Source of the DNA: Pseudophaeomoniella oleicola
Lineage: Eukaryota > Ascomycota > Eurotiomycetes > Phaeomoniellales > Phaeomoniellaceae
NCBI GenBank assembly: GCA_003868215.1
Contig: QWDQ01000041.1
Span: forward strand, 175,704 to 239,703
DNA length: 64,000 bases
Reading direction: 5' to 3'
The notes under the pieces were generated by a model. The model had not been told where the DNA came from, did not search any database, and worked only from the letters and a program-made list of their open reading frames with translations. How positions within the stretch are numbered: position 1 is the first letter of the stretch; every line of letters starts with the position of its first letter. The translations under genes were made by a program, and so were the position numbers. Positions 21,168 through 31,732 of the stretch are shown here, piece by piece.

Positions 21168-24100
21168 GCAAGCTGTCACATCGATACGCGAATAACTGCG
21201 AGACGACGGTCCCAAGGCCTGCATCAATGGGAGAAAGAGTTGGAGGGGGGGCATGCTTTGAAGAAGGAAGGGCAACCCGCATCAGAAGCCCACAGTGGAC
21301 TCTCATGATCGCGTGCAACCCGACAGATTGTCGGACATGAGGGAGTAAACAGGCATAAAGAGCGGTGAGCGGTCGTGGGGAGTTAGACCCGAATGCTAAA
21401 GCCCATCGGGACATCACGGAGACAGCCGCTTTTAGCAAAGATGTCTCTTCTGCTACTTCCAAAGCTGGCGACCACTTGTATACGGTATACAGGCTGCCAA
21501 CGATGACATGGACATTATCACAATTGCGGAGTAAGCTCGGTTGCACCGACTACGTTCTGGGGATCAGTTTTAGACGCGTCAATACAACACCTCATTGCGC
21601 GAAATTGACGCATTCCAAAAGTTATTGTTGCAAGGATTGCCTGGGCTGCTCAGGGTGCCCGACTACATCTGCAAGTGCATATATCTGGCTTTCGACTAAA
21701 TAGTATGGGGAGCGTATGTATGCAATCACAAATGCCTCATTTACCTACCTAGGTAGTCATTCAGACGGTCGTAGAGCATGTGGTACGATGTTCAAGCAGA
21801 TACATTCGCCCATCCGAAAGGAGCTGGCCTACTATCTCTCCCCTGCTGCAGCACTTTCCTTCAAATCAGGTCGTTCAGCGCATGAATGGGAGCAATCGTG
21901 GAGAAGCATTGGAGGTTGACCTTTGGAACCATCCGTTGGACTTGAAGACTACCTCCGTTAGTGCCGGCCCCCCGCAAGTCATTCGGTGTATTGTATCGTT
22001 TTGTAAATGGTTGTGCAAAGAGAATCCCAGCAGGCTGGGCCTACAGGAAGCATTCGCGGGCCACGGTGAGGTGGTTCGATCCATAAAGAGCCTGTCGTGA
22101 TAATTCCCCGAGATGCATCATCACACCTTGTCCCTCTCACTCTCTCTCTTTCTTTCTCAGTAGTTAGTGGTTCGGTGCGACGGAGGAAAATGGGGGATCG
22201 AAGCGGCGATCGGGGGGAAATCAAGCAGGGATACCTACCATACTGCCCGTATAGCTGGAGCTAGCTTGATTCCCCCTCTGTAATCCTTTTCAAGAAAGAG
22301 AAAGAGAAAAAGAGAGAGAGAGAGAATCAGTTGGAACCTTCCGTTCTTTCCTTCCACCAGAGTGCCACCACGATTCAACGCTTGCCGAGCAAAGCAGCTT
22401 ACGGGGTTTGATAGATGCAATGTTGGCCACCATTGGGCTTTCCGCTCTCGTATTGAGAGTTGCCCTAACTGTAAGACAAATGAAGGATGCAAAGGACTGC
22501 CTATCGTCTTAATCCAAGGTAAATAGAACCACTCCCCCTATATCGGCGCCAGCTCTCATGAGAAGCAAACAAAAAACCCAGTTTTCTCAAGGTTGCCACT
22601 ATCACGAATTTAATATCTTTAGATGTCGAATAATATTTTATTTATCGATACCAAAGGTGGATTGACTGATTGATAATGATAAGCCTTATATTGATAAGAA
22701 ACGACGCCTTCGCTGAGCAAGCCTAAATCAATCTATTCCTAGTTATTACTGAGAAACCAAAAACATACCTAAGGTACCTAGGTAGGTAAGGTAGGTAGGT
22801 AACAAAATCAACTTATTACTAACTTAGTTACCATCGAGCCGTTAAAGAAAGGTGGGAAGGAAGGTTGAACGGAAACCGAGAATACTACGTAGTAAATAAG
22901 ATCAGACAATGATGCGCTAAAGTGAGGCAAGATAGTCTCCACCGCATTGTGTGCTCTCAGCCCATCGTCTTCTTCCAATCTTTCTTCTGTTTTAAAACTT
23001 ACTGACTAATTGAGAAATATTTCCAGGAATTCGAGGTTGCTTGAGAGACAATCTGAAAGGAAAAGGAAGAAAGAAAAAGGGGTTGACGTGACGACCGAAG
23101 CCGAAAGGTTGACTTCTCATCTGGACATAAATAACGCGAAGGATTGTTTGGTCCGTTGACTGATTGATACCCTACTTTGTGTTACTCTCGCCGACGACGC
23201 TTTCTCTCCTGCTTTGTATCCAACCCCATCTATATCTACTTGACCAGTGATCGACTCGCCCAACCCATCCAAGCCACGCCCACGCCCACTGCCCGCAGCA
23301 CACCACACTATCTTCCTGTGTGGCTCCAATCTGTTGGTCAGTACAAAAGTTGCATGAACGGGTGCTCCAACTTGTATCTCTCTGCTTATCGTTGATTCGC
23401 CTTGCTCGACGGGGATTCGTATGTTGGATCATTCAGCACTTTACATTGGGCTGCAATTGGCTTCTTCGCACCAGTCAATCTTCCTTCTATCCCACCATCT
23501 TGCCACCTTCGATCAGGGCTTCATCGGCCTCTTGTTCGCTCAAGCGTCCCCCTCCCCCTCCCTCTCTCTCTGCTTGCTACCTGTCAAACCTTTCTTCTCT
23601 CATCTATTACATTTGACCAGGGTTGGCTCTCAAACTCAATCAGCCACAGAAGATTGGAATTGCTGATTGCAAGCTCAAGCGGTAGTCATAAAAACCGGAC
23701 CATAACCCCCTCAGATCAGCCGTCGCCAATCCCCAGTCCTTCGGCTATGCACATCACCCTCTGAGTCACTAAAGCGAATTTGGCTGTACTCGTGAATACT
23801 GCACGCTGGAGCCTGTCATCTCCACCGAAAAAAATCTACTCGCCATCCAGTCATTTTGTCCTGCATACTCTTTCCGCTTAACCTGGTTCAGCATCTTTGC
23901 CAACTCACGACGATTTCTTCATAAGACATCGCTTGCCACTAGATAGCTTCGCCTGCATAAGCACCACGCCGGTCTACTTTCTCTTCGACCTGGCTCATAC
24001 CATCTGTTCGATTCAGATGAGGCTCTGTGTTTCCACTTCTTACCCAGATGGATCCTGAGTGGATTCCTTCGCCGTTCCCCTGTTTCAACGTTTACCAACT

Positions 24101-24245
24101 GTCACAAAGTAGGCGGTGAAATTCTCGAAGGGAGCCAGAACGACCCGTTTGGACGGTTCCAGAAGTGGTTACAACCCAAATTTGACAGAATAGAGCTCCT
24201 CACCAGGAGGTACCTCTGTGCTCTCTAAGAGCGACTTGTTGGAGC
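21168..24245. other. Long intergenic stretch and probable leader of the gene at 24246
   Basis: No coding region recognised; frames of up to 133 codons have no domain content. 21168-22250 is plain sequence. (GA)-rich tracts lie at 22289-22326. An AT-rich part near 22600-22720 follows, then a GGTAGGTAAGGTAGGTAGGTA run (about 22781-22801) and one TACTACGTAGTA copy (22883). From about 22960 the sequence turns CT-rich and looks like a leader of 1 kb or more for the next gene; I could not place splice sites in it with confidence. Confidence 0.45.
22883..22894. repeat. TACTACGTAGTA palindrome, copy 3
   Basis: Exact 12-bp motif, about 1.35 kb upstream of the gene at 24246. Confidence 0.7.
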
Positions 24246-25907
24246 ATGTCACGAACTTCCAGAGCACCGCCAGCGTTCTGCGAAGATGTTGACGAGACTT
24301 ACGGAACGACTCTACCCGGAACTCGAGTAGTCGCTAATGCTAACGTCGGAATCAAACGGTCATCAAAAGATAGCTTGGATGATGACCAATCCAGCGGCAG
24401 AGGCAGACTGAAGGATGGAAGCATAGCGGGTGACTCAGGCTACGTGAGTCAAGGGGCAACTACCGCTGATGACGAAGTCGACCCAAGGGAGTATTACTTC
24501 GAGCATCGGCTCATGAAAGTCTCCAAACAAAGAGAGAAAGAGAGACGTGGCACGGACAGCAGGCCCGACTATCACGGCCGTCGCAGCATAAGCCACGCAG
24601 AGTCCTCATATAGCCGGTCCTCACATCGGTCACCAAATCGGGAACATGATCGGAATACCTGTTGGGAATGTGCTCATCCTGACGTCTACGAGAGAGGAGA
24701 GAAAAAGGCCTCACGCGAAGGGGCACTCGAAACACAGTCCCGGCCGCAGCTTCGAATGGGCCGCTCCATTTCACAATGGAGTAACAGTACAAGGCCGGTC
24801 TCCGTTGACTATGGCAGGCCGTCACGGCAGATCTACCAGACCCCTCCTTCGTGGGGACCCCCATCTCCTCAGTATCCACCTCAACCTCAACAACACCCAT
24901 ATATGACACAACAACCTGGTCAACAATACCCGAGTGGCTCATTTATTCAGTATAATCCGTCCCAGGGGTTTGAAATGCCACCCCCAACACCTACATATGG
25001 CATCCCGCCACCACATCATCCGGTCAGACGAGCTACAATCACACAAGCGCCGACCATGGTGCATGGCGTCTCGTACGCACCGTCCGCCATCCCTGTCTCC
25101 TATAGCGCTGCACCCATTCCTGATGCGAGGATCCCGCCACATCACTATGCCGAAATGCCTTTGGAGATTGTACCTCGGCGAAGGGACGAAGAGGCCAGAA
25201 GGATCATGCCACCTCCTCCCCGACCCGGCATGTCTCGCTATGCCACCACCACAACAATCTCCCAGCCAGAACGCTCTGGATCTTCTCGAAGGCTAAGTAC
25301 TCTAGATCCGGTATCAGGCATGCCGGGACGACCACCGAGTGTCACGTCACAGTCATATGCAGGTGCAAGCCGAAGATACTCTGTGGCTGGGCCACTGTTG
25401 CGTAGCGCAACTTTGAATGGGTATGAGCACAGCGACGAACTTCGAGAGAAGGTGCATGATGTGGAAGCCTATCAAAAAAACCGAGACGTCAATCCACGGG
25501 TATCGCTAACTTCAGATTCCGTTAAGAAGAACCATCCCCCAAGCAACGCCGGTAGCCACAAATCCAAAAGCAGCAGGAGCAGCGGTCACAAAAGTGGCAG
25601 TGCTGTCAACGATAATGTTACTATTCAAATGGGTGAAGATTGCACCATCAACTTCGGCGACGCGGTCGGCGGTGACTTCAATTTCCAGAGATCGGCTCAA
25701 GGATTTCGTATCACCTTCGAAGACAACACGAAAGACGCGGGTCCTGTGCCACCCTCAAGAGACGCAATTGAGCATCGTCCTTCACGTTCTGAGCGTCGAT
25801 CATCCCGTAGATATTCACGAGATGAGTTACCTCTGGCCCTTGAGCGCCTCAGTCTGAACCGCACATCCAGCCACGCCACCCGAAGCGGCAGCAGACGAGA
25901 GAGGTAG
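24246..25907 (+). CDS. Hypothetical disordered protein, 553 aa
   Basis: Single-exon frame from ATG 24246. The chain is almost wholly low-complexity: a charged, Ser/Arg-rich N-terminal third, a Pro/Gln/Tyr-rich middle (about 200-330), and Ser/Arg/His-rich stretches. One short ordered-looking island stands out near residues 460-495 (DNVTIQMGEDCTINFG...GGDFNFQRSAQGFRITFED), a beta-rich pattern that may be the conserved domain. The only cysteines outside that island are one near the N-terminus and a pair in NTCWECAHP near 139-143. No signal peptide or membrane segment. I do not recognise the family. A very long CT-rich leader upstream suggests regulated transcription or translation. Confidence 0.75.
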   Translation: MSRTSRAPPAFCEDVDETYGTTLPGTRVVANANVGIKRSSKDSLDDDQSSGRGRLKDGSIAGDSGYVSQGATTADDEVDPREYYFEHRLMKVSKQREKERRGTDSRPDYHGRRSISHAESSYSRSSHRSPNREHDRNTCWECAHPDVYERGEKKASREGALETQSRPQLRMGRSISQWSNSTRPVSVDYGRPSRQIYQTPPSWGPPSPQYPPQPQQHPYMTQQPGQQYPSGSFIQYNPSQGFEMPPPTPTYGIPPPHHPVRRATITQAPTMVHGVSYAPSAIPVSYSAAPIPDARIPPHHYAEMPLEIVPRRRDEEARRIMPPPPRPGMSRYATTTTISQPERSGSSRRLSTLDPVSGMPGRPPSVTSQSYAGASRRYSVAGPLLRSATLNGYEHSDELREKVHDVEAYQKNRDVNPRVSLTSDSVKKNHPPSNAGSHKSKSSRSSGHKSGSAVNDNVTIQMGEDCTINFGDAVGGDFNFQRSAQGFRITFEDNTKDAGPVPPSRDAIEHRPSRSERRSSRRYSRDELPLALERLSLNRTSSHATRSGSRRER

Positions 25908-27057
25908 TGAGACGGATGCGTTCAGTAATCCGAATCGCACCAGCTTGTAACTATACAAGATGATGCAAGAGCTTGGGTCTGTCATATTGATATATTAGGG
26001 GAGGCTATATTTTCAGGATAGGCGGAATGCTCTGATCACCCTTACGTGTCACGATACCGACGAATGTAACGATATTCATGCATCCTCTCCTTTTGGTGGA
26101 TGCGGACTTTTTTCTTCTTGGGTATCACTTTGGGTACCACTTTGGATCCTCTGTCGTTCAATTCAGCCAATGCTTACTATTCCTCTTGAAGCAGCAACCT
26201 CAGCTGCTTCTTCTGGGGGCTTCGTTGGCGTGCTTGCTTGCTTTGATTTTCCCTATCAAACATTGGTCGAATTTTCCTATCTCACCATCACGCGACTCAT
26301 TCCTGATTCGCAGCAACACATCACTGCCACACCATAGGCGGAACACAAACATTTGATGCTCTGCTTTCATTGGCAGTGGCCGGCTCCAACTGACCCTTGT
26401 CGCATTGTCTGCTTTGTCTCAATCGTCACCACCTTCGTCTCGCATATCCTTTCTCCCCGTCATGGGAACCGACTTGCTCAAGGAGCCAAACCGTGGTTCA
26501 AAAAGGAAGAAAGCAGAGCTGGAAAACCGAGAGGAAGCCGAGAGGGGAAAAAATTAGGAGGCAAAAAGTGCTCAACGATTCATGTGTTTCTGAATCAGTA
26601 TGTGATGGAACCAAAATGTTTATTACCATTTAGTAGTATCGGTGTGATAATAGCGTGGAGATTTGGCGTATATATAAGATGAAGTCCGAATGGGAAAGTT
26701 TTATGTTATTGAACCATTTGAGAAGAGCGATATTTTATATATTTTTATTCATGTTTACATCACCGTCCTTGATTCTTACTTTATGAAGGAGATCATTGGG
26801 GAGTGAGTGAGTGATTTTAATAAAGAATATGGACTGTCTGAAATGAATCTGTAAGTTGTTATCCTCAGTATTTTCTCACTTGCCCTTCCTTTTCGTTTTT
26901 ATCAGATCAGATTCTTTATCCTCGTACATCGTGAGCTCACTCTCTGATGAATCCAGCAGTGTGAATGGATGCTCATTCACTAGGACCAGACAGACCAGTT
27001 TGCGAACTTTCTGTTCTCATCATTCCTCGCTTTTCCCTCAACTCCCCCCACCTCGTC

Positions 27058-27088
<31 letters not shown>

Positions 27089-27333
27089 ATTCACTGGCAC
27101 ATTACAGTCCTCTTCCTCTCTTCTCATATCATACAAATACCCCCCTCCCCTCCCCTCCCATCCCATCGCATCCCACCATCTAACCTTCGTTGCCCCTGAT
27201 ATCATCCCACAACATCCAATCTACCTCATAAAATCCCCATCCCCATCCCCATCTCACAGAATCAACATCAACAAAGACAACAAGAAGAAGCAGCGGGTCA
27301 CTTTGTTGTTGAAGTGTAGACGGAAGAAAAACC
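25908..27333. other. Intergenic stretch and CT-rich leader of the Myb-like gene
   Basis: No gene recognised. 26680-26850 is AT-rich. The last 450 nt are strongly pyrimidine-rich with a (CT)n tract and CCCATCCC-type runs, consistent with a leader or core promoter of the gene at 27334. Confidence 0.45.
27061..27088. repeat. (CT)n microsatellite
   Basis: Dinucleotide run of about 28 nt in the pyrimidine-rich leader of the Myb-like gene. Confidence 0.85.
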
Positions 27334-27960
27334 ATGCCTCCCAAAGATGCAGGACAGGCATCAGCACCTCCAGCCGCAGTGGCGACGGGGGCTGGCGGGA
27401 CCGGGGCTGCGGCTGCGACCACAGAGGCTGAGTGGACGAAGATCTTGTTGTCGGCTTTGAATAATACGGCGGGGAGTACGAATTGGAAGGCTGTGGCTGA
27501 TGAGTGTGGGATTTCTACCGGGGGTGCTGTGTATGTTTCTTCTTCTTCTTCTTCTTCTTCTTCTTCTTCTTCTTCTTCTTCTTTCTCTGCCTTGAGGGGA
27601 AATGCGGTATTGCTTTTTGCCTTTTGTGAGGAAATACATGACAATGAGGTATGGGCTAACATGGGATGACTCATATGGATCAACAGGCAAAAGAGAATTG
27701 CTCGAATGAGAGAGAAGATGGGCATGCCAAAGGGCAAAAATACTGCTGCAGCAGACGGTGATGGAGATGCAACTGAGAACAAAGACGAACCGGCCACACC
27801 GGCAGCAGCGAAAAAGGGGAGGACAAAAAAGGGAGACGATACAACAACTACTCCTACCGCTACACCCACCAAACCTGATGGATCTCCCACCAAGAAACGA
27901 AGGATTGCGAAGGCCAAGGCCGGAGACAAAGCGACAGCAGACGACAAATCAGATGCTTGA
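27334..27960 (+). CDS. Small Myb/SANT-like putative nuclear protein, 156 aa
   Basis: Exons 27334-27530 and 27687-27960. The 156-nt intron opens with a consensus GTATGT and closes at CAACAG; splicing yields GISTGGAV-QKRIARMREKM. The N-terminal part is Ala/Gly-rich, then a helical stretch (EAEWTKILLSALNNTAGSTN, WKAVADECGI, continuing over the junction) resembles the Myb/SANT-like fold of many small fungal proteins. The C-terminal half is Lys/Ala/Thr-rich with basic patches (KKGRTKKG, PTKKRRIAKAKAG) that look like nuclear localisation or DNA-binding tails. ATG follows AAACC. The intron is swollen by a TTC microsatellite, and an unspliced transcript would read through as a poly-Ser protein of 111 residues. 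Target and process unknown. Confidence 0.7.
27537..27583. repeat. (TTC)n microsatellite inside an intron
   Basis: About 15 trinucleotide units next to the donor of the Myb-like gene's intron. In the unspliced frame the run encodes serine. Confidence 0.9.
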
Positions 27961-29059
27961 AGGTTGAGAAATGGGAAAAGGGAACTGAGAGACGACTTAC
28001 ACGATTCACAGATTCGATGAATCGAGAGCTAAGAAACCAGAACAGATGACCTCAGTACGGATGAAAAACCCACTATCATTCATGGGCAGGCATTTCTTCA
28101 GACGATACTGAGCTACCATCCGAGGGGAGCTTTCCCTCCATGTGCTTTCTCGAGAAAATTGCTTGAGTAGGTAGTTCAACCAATACAAAAGACATATCCT
28201 TCTGCAACTATGATCTCTTTTCCGCTTTAGTGCTAGCTAGATGAGCAAACGCGTGCTGCATGTCTAGTTCATTGCAATGATACTTGCCTGATGCTAATGG
28301 GTGCATGCACACACCTCTGGCAGTTGAGCGCATCAGCGGCGGTCCATATTGTAGTCTCCGACGACGGCGATGACGAGGACGAGGACACAAATCAACCAAA
28401 TTGTACATCATGCGATGCCTCATGTGTTCTGATCCTTGTGCTGGCTTTATCATACGAGGACTCGTTCTGACTGGTGTGTCGTACCAAGCGAGTATTAACA
28501 AAGTTGCTGATAACTACCGATATGGATAAAGGTGGTGTTCTAATATCATCATGTTATGATGTTGTCTCCGTTCTTCTTCTCGCGCGAGCGGGAGATACAG
28601 TAATTAATAGCATCATGATATACATTCCATATATATTTTGCCAAGGAAAATTCGCTTTTCTTACCTCTTCTCTCTCCCTCTCCCTTATCGCAACAAATCA
28701 AAGATAATCTCAACTGGATTGATCGTGTTTGAACGACAAAGTTGTATTGTTGCTTTGCTGATTGATTTACTGTCTTCATTTGGTGTTTTCATCGGTTTCT
28801 ACTTGTCTCCTGATCAGTTCTTCGCCTTGCATCAGCATCGTCCTCTATAGCCGTCCCATTCAGGCCTTGATAGCACCGACCAATCCTGTCACATGCCTGG
28901 CGCAAAGACCCATCACACGAGCATCTTAAATGCGATCATTATAACGACAGACCAACAGCGCCCCTTTATCAAAAGTACATCGCATTTAGTTTGATTATCT
29001 GCTACTTAATTCAAGCTGGAGTCACTTCAACCCGTCAGCATCGTCGCCAGTCCGGCCCC
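27961..29059. other. Intergenic stretch upstream of mdm34
   Basis: No gene seen; all frames are under 100 codons and without domain content. CT-rich stretch near 28665-28690. The last 150 nt hold the mdm34 leader. Confidence 0.45.
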
Positions 29060-31169
29060 ATGGCCTTCAACTTCAATTGGTCGCCGCTGACGACCGATGA
29101 GAACTTTTACACGCGCGCACAGGAACTGTTGACGACGGCGCTGAACAAATCGCCGCGACCGCCGATTATTGTCGATGACATTATCGTGACTGACATCAAT
29201 CTCGGCCATGTGCCGCCGCACCTGGAGATTCTGGAGATTGGCGATTTAGCCGAGGATAGATTCCGGGGAATCTTCAAGATGAGTTATAATGGGGACGCGT
29301 CCCTGACGTTGAAGACGAGAGTACAAGCGAACCCGTTGAATACGCATCTATCTACAAGAAGCGCTTTTGCGTCTCCTCAGCCGCTCGCTGCTGCGTAAGG
29401 ATGCGCCATGAAGTCCCCGAACAAAGACCGATGTACTGACTGAAGTGTGCAGGACTGGCTTGACGATTCCGTTGCAAATTACGTTATCCGATATCAAACT
29501 CTCAGCATTTATCGTTGTCGTGTTCTCGAGGCAAAAGGGCTTGACCTTGGTCTTTCGTAATGACCCGTTGGAGTCGCTGAAAGTCTCTTCGACGTTTGAT
29601 TCAATTCCTTTTGTTCGGGATTATCTACAGAAAGAAATCGATGGCCAATTGCGGATATTGTTCATGGATCAGTTACCTGCGATTATTCACAGGTTGTCCC
29701 TGCGACTATGGGTCCCAGAATACCGTGCAAAGAATGACCAGGAATTGGCGGAAAGCAAGGCTGCCGCGAAAGAAGAGGCCGTAGTTGATCCTTTGTTATC
29801 TCCGCCTCAAGATGCAGTCGATTCTGAGGGCAATCCCATCAACCCTTCGGAGATTGCAAACATGTCGCTTGACTCTACTCTCGAGACACAATCATTGTTT
29901 TCACAAAAGAACTTGTTACGACTCGCTGCATTGAATGACTCCCACCGTACGCTGTCACTATTTACTCCGAGCATAAGAGATACAGTTTTCCGTGCTTGGG
30001 CTGGGTCGACTGAGAGGAGTGATTCTGTTGGTATCATATCACCTCGTGTACCTGCGTTGTCAAGAAGTCATTCCTATGCGGCGAGCACAAGCACCAGCAC
30101 GACTTATACATTTGCGGACAATGCTTCTCAGTCAAGTCGGTCCCAGTTGGGATCATATTCAGGCCTTGGAGGCGTTCGTCATTCGAAGCCTCACCATAAG
30201 AGGAAGAAGAGGGTTGTCAATCTTCGAAAGAAGGCAGAATCTTCCGGAGATGGCGATAGTGTCTTCAGTGGGGAGACCGAGAGTTATACCACGGAATCTG
30301 TCACTGGATCTGAAACAAGTGCGACATCAGTTTTCACGCCTCCACCGATGGTTCCCGAGGAGAGTGTTGGCGGGGATTGTGAAATAAGTGACTCCCCATC
30401 ATCACCACTTGAAACTATCAGGATGAGGAGAAACCTTGAACCGTTGGCAGCTGGTGTAACACATCCCCAGAGACCGCATCCTCGACGATCCCTTGCACAT
30501 GCTTTTGACCTCCCGGAACGATCCCGTCAATCTTCCTATCAGCGCAGTCAGCCCAAGACTCCCGAAGAGCAACCTCTTTCGACTGATCTTGATGATACAC
30601 CACGAGGGTCTCGCCACATTCCCTCTTACCGAGATCATACCATACTCGAATCTGAATCTCACGGTACACTCCAATCCGCTGTCAGCGACAAGGTACCGTC
30701 TTCCAACCCTCCGTCACATGTAGCCTCTACAAGTTTTCCATCCCAGCGTCAAAGCGCACATCATACCTCTGTCCATACTCCTCACCTCTACCCTTCACAA
30801 CCGAAACCGAGATCTTCACATGGACAACAATCAAACTCTATGCCAGCTTTCCTACAATTTGTTGATCCGTCCAATTCCGCTTCAATAGCAGAACAGGCAT
30901 GGATGATGAAACTAGCCAATGAGTTAGCAAAAAGATATCAAGTGGAGAAAGAGAAAATTGAAAAGGAAGGACCCTCGTCTGCCGCGACTGCTCCTTTAGG
31001 GCTCAACAACATGCCGTCTAACAGCACTACTGGAGGACTCGGCCTAAGTGCTGGTGCATCCGCCTCTGAAAAAGCACGAACCGCCGAAGAACCTGCTTCT
31101 TCGTCGTCGTTGACGGCCGGGACCGACATTGACTTATCCGTCACTCCACCACCTGCTTACGCTGCTTGA
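29060..31169 (+). CDS. mdm34: Mitochondrial distribution and morphology protein 34 (Mdm34, ERMES subunit), 683 aa
   Basis: Outer mitochondrial membrane component of ERMES, which tethers mitochondria to the ER and moves lipids. Exons 29060-29394 and 29453-31169; the 58-nt intron (GTAAGG...GTGCAG) restores [20 protein letters not shown]. The first ~195 residues are the SMP lipid-binding domain, including [37 protein letters not shown] and the [20 protein letters not shown] stretch. The long remainder is low-complexity with a basic block ([14 protein letters not shown], about residue 355) found in filamentous-fungal Mdm34. The other ERMES subunits (Mmm1, Mdm10, Mdm12) are not in this window. The start is the only ATG that gives the family N-terminus. 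Confidence 0.96.
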
Positions 31170-31362
31170 ACTTGAAACGTAGTTCGTCCTGTGGCTTTCG
31201 GGCCTTTGGGGAAGTTTGAGGGGCGAGGCTATGTATGATATTACGACAAAAAAGGAGGGGAAGAAGGAGACTGGTTGGATTGGTTGTGGCTGTATGGTAC
31301 TGTAACTGTTACTGTATACCTCTCGACAGCAACAGCAATGAATCTGCTGTGTGTGTGTGTGT

Positions 31363-31414
<52 letters not shown>

Positions 31415-31732
31415 ATTTGTATGAGAAGAGGACAGGAAGAGAGGAAGTACACATGTACTCTACCAAGTACTGTTTTTTATAACGAGAAACGAAACCCGAA
31501 TCGAACTTGATTCTTTATCACTTTCTATCATCAGCATGTTAATTACCTATTGATTAAATGTTTTATATATTTTTTAAAAAAAAGAACAAAGGTTTCAACG
31601 TTTTTTTTTTTTTTAGATGTTTTTGTTGCAGTATTTTTGTATGATCTGGCTTGATCCCATTACTATTATTGGTCTGCTGCTCCTAGGAATCTGTGCCCTT
31701 CACTTCACTTCACTTCATCAACCCTCCTCCCC
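31170..31732. other. Convergent intergenic stretch between mdm34 and the zinc-finger gene
   Basis: Both genes end here. Apart from GT and GA microsatellites it contains A/T-rich runs (about 31556-31615, with a 14-T run) that probably serve as 3' processing signals. Confidence 0.5.
31348..31409. repeat. Adjacent (TG)n and (AG)n microsatellites
   Basis: (TG)n at 31348-31362, then about 45 nt of (AG)n at 31365-31409, in the 3' region of mdm34. Confidence 0.9.

Noticed and set aside
21145-21546. 133-codon minus-strand frame after the ArgRS gene
   Set aside because: Overlaps the terminal exon of ArgRS on the other strand, no family resemblance.
22065-22085. GGTTCGATCC, a tRNA B-box-like sequence
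   Set aside because: The flanks do not form a T-stem and there is no upstream A-box or acceptor stem; not a tRNA.
26856-27431. 191-codon plus-strand frame with Ser/Leu runs
   Set aside because: Translation of the CT-rich leader; the start codon is not ATG-supported and it overlaps the true start at 27334 in another frame.
27180-27947. 255-codon minus-strand frame across the Myb-like gene
   Set aside because: Composition is the reverse image of Ala/Lys-rich exons and the TTC repeat (poly-Glu); the plus-strand gene has consensus splice sites and an NLS-like tail.
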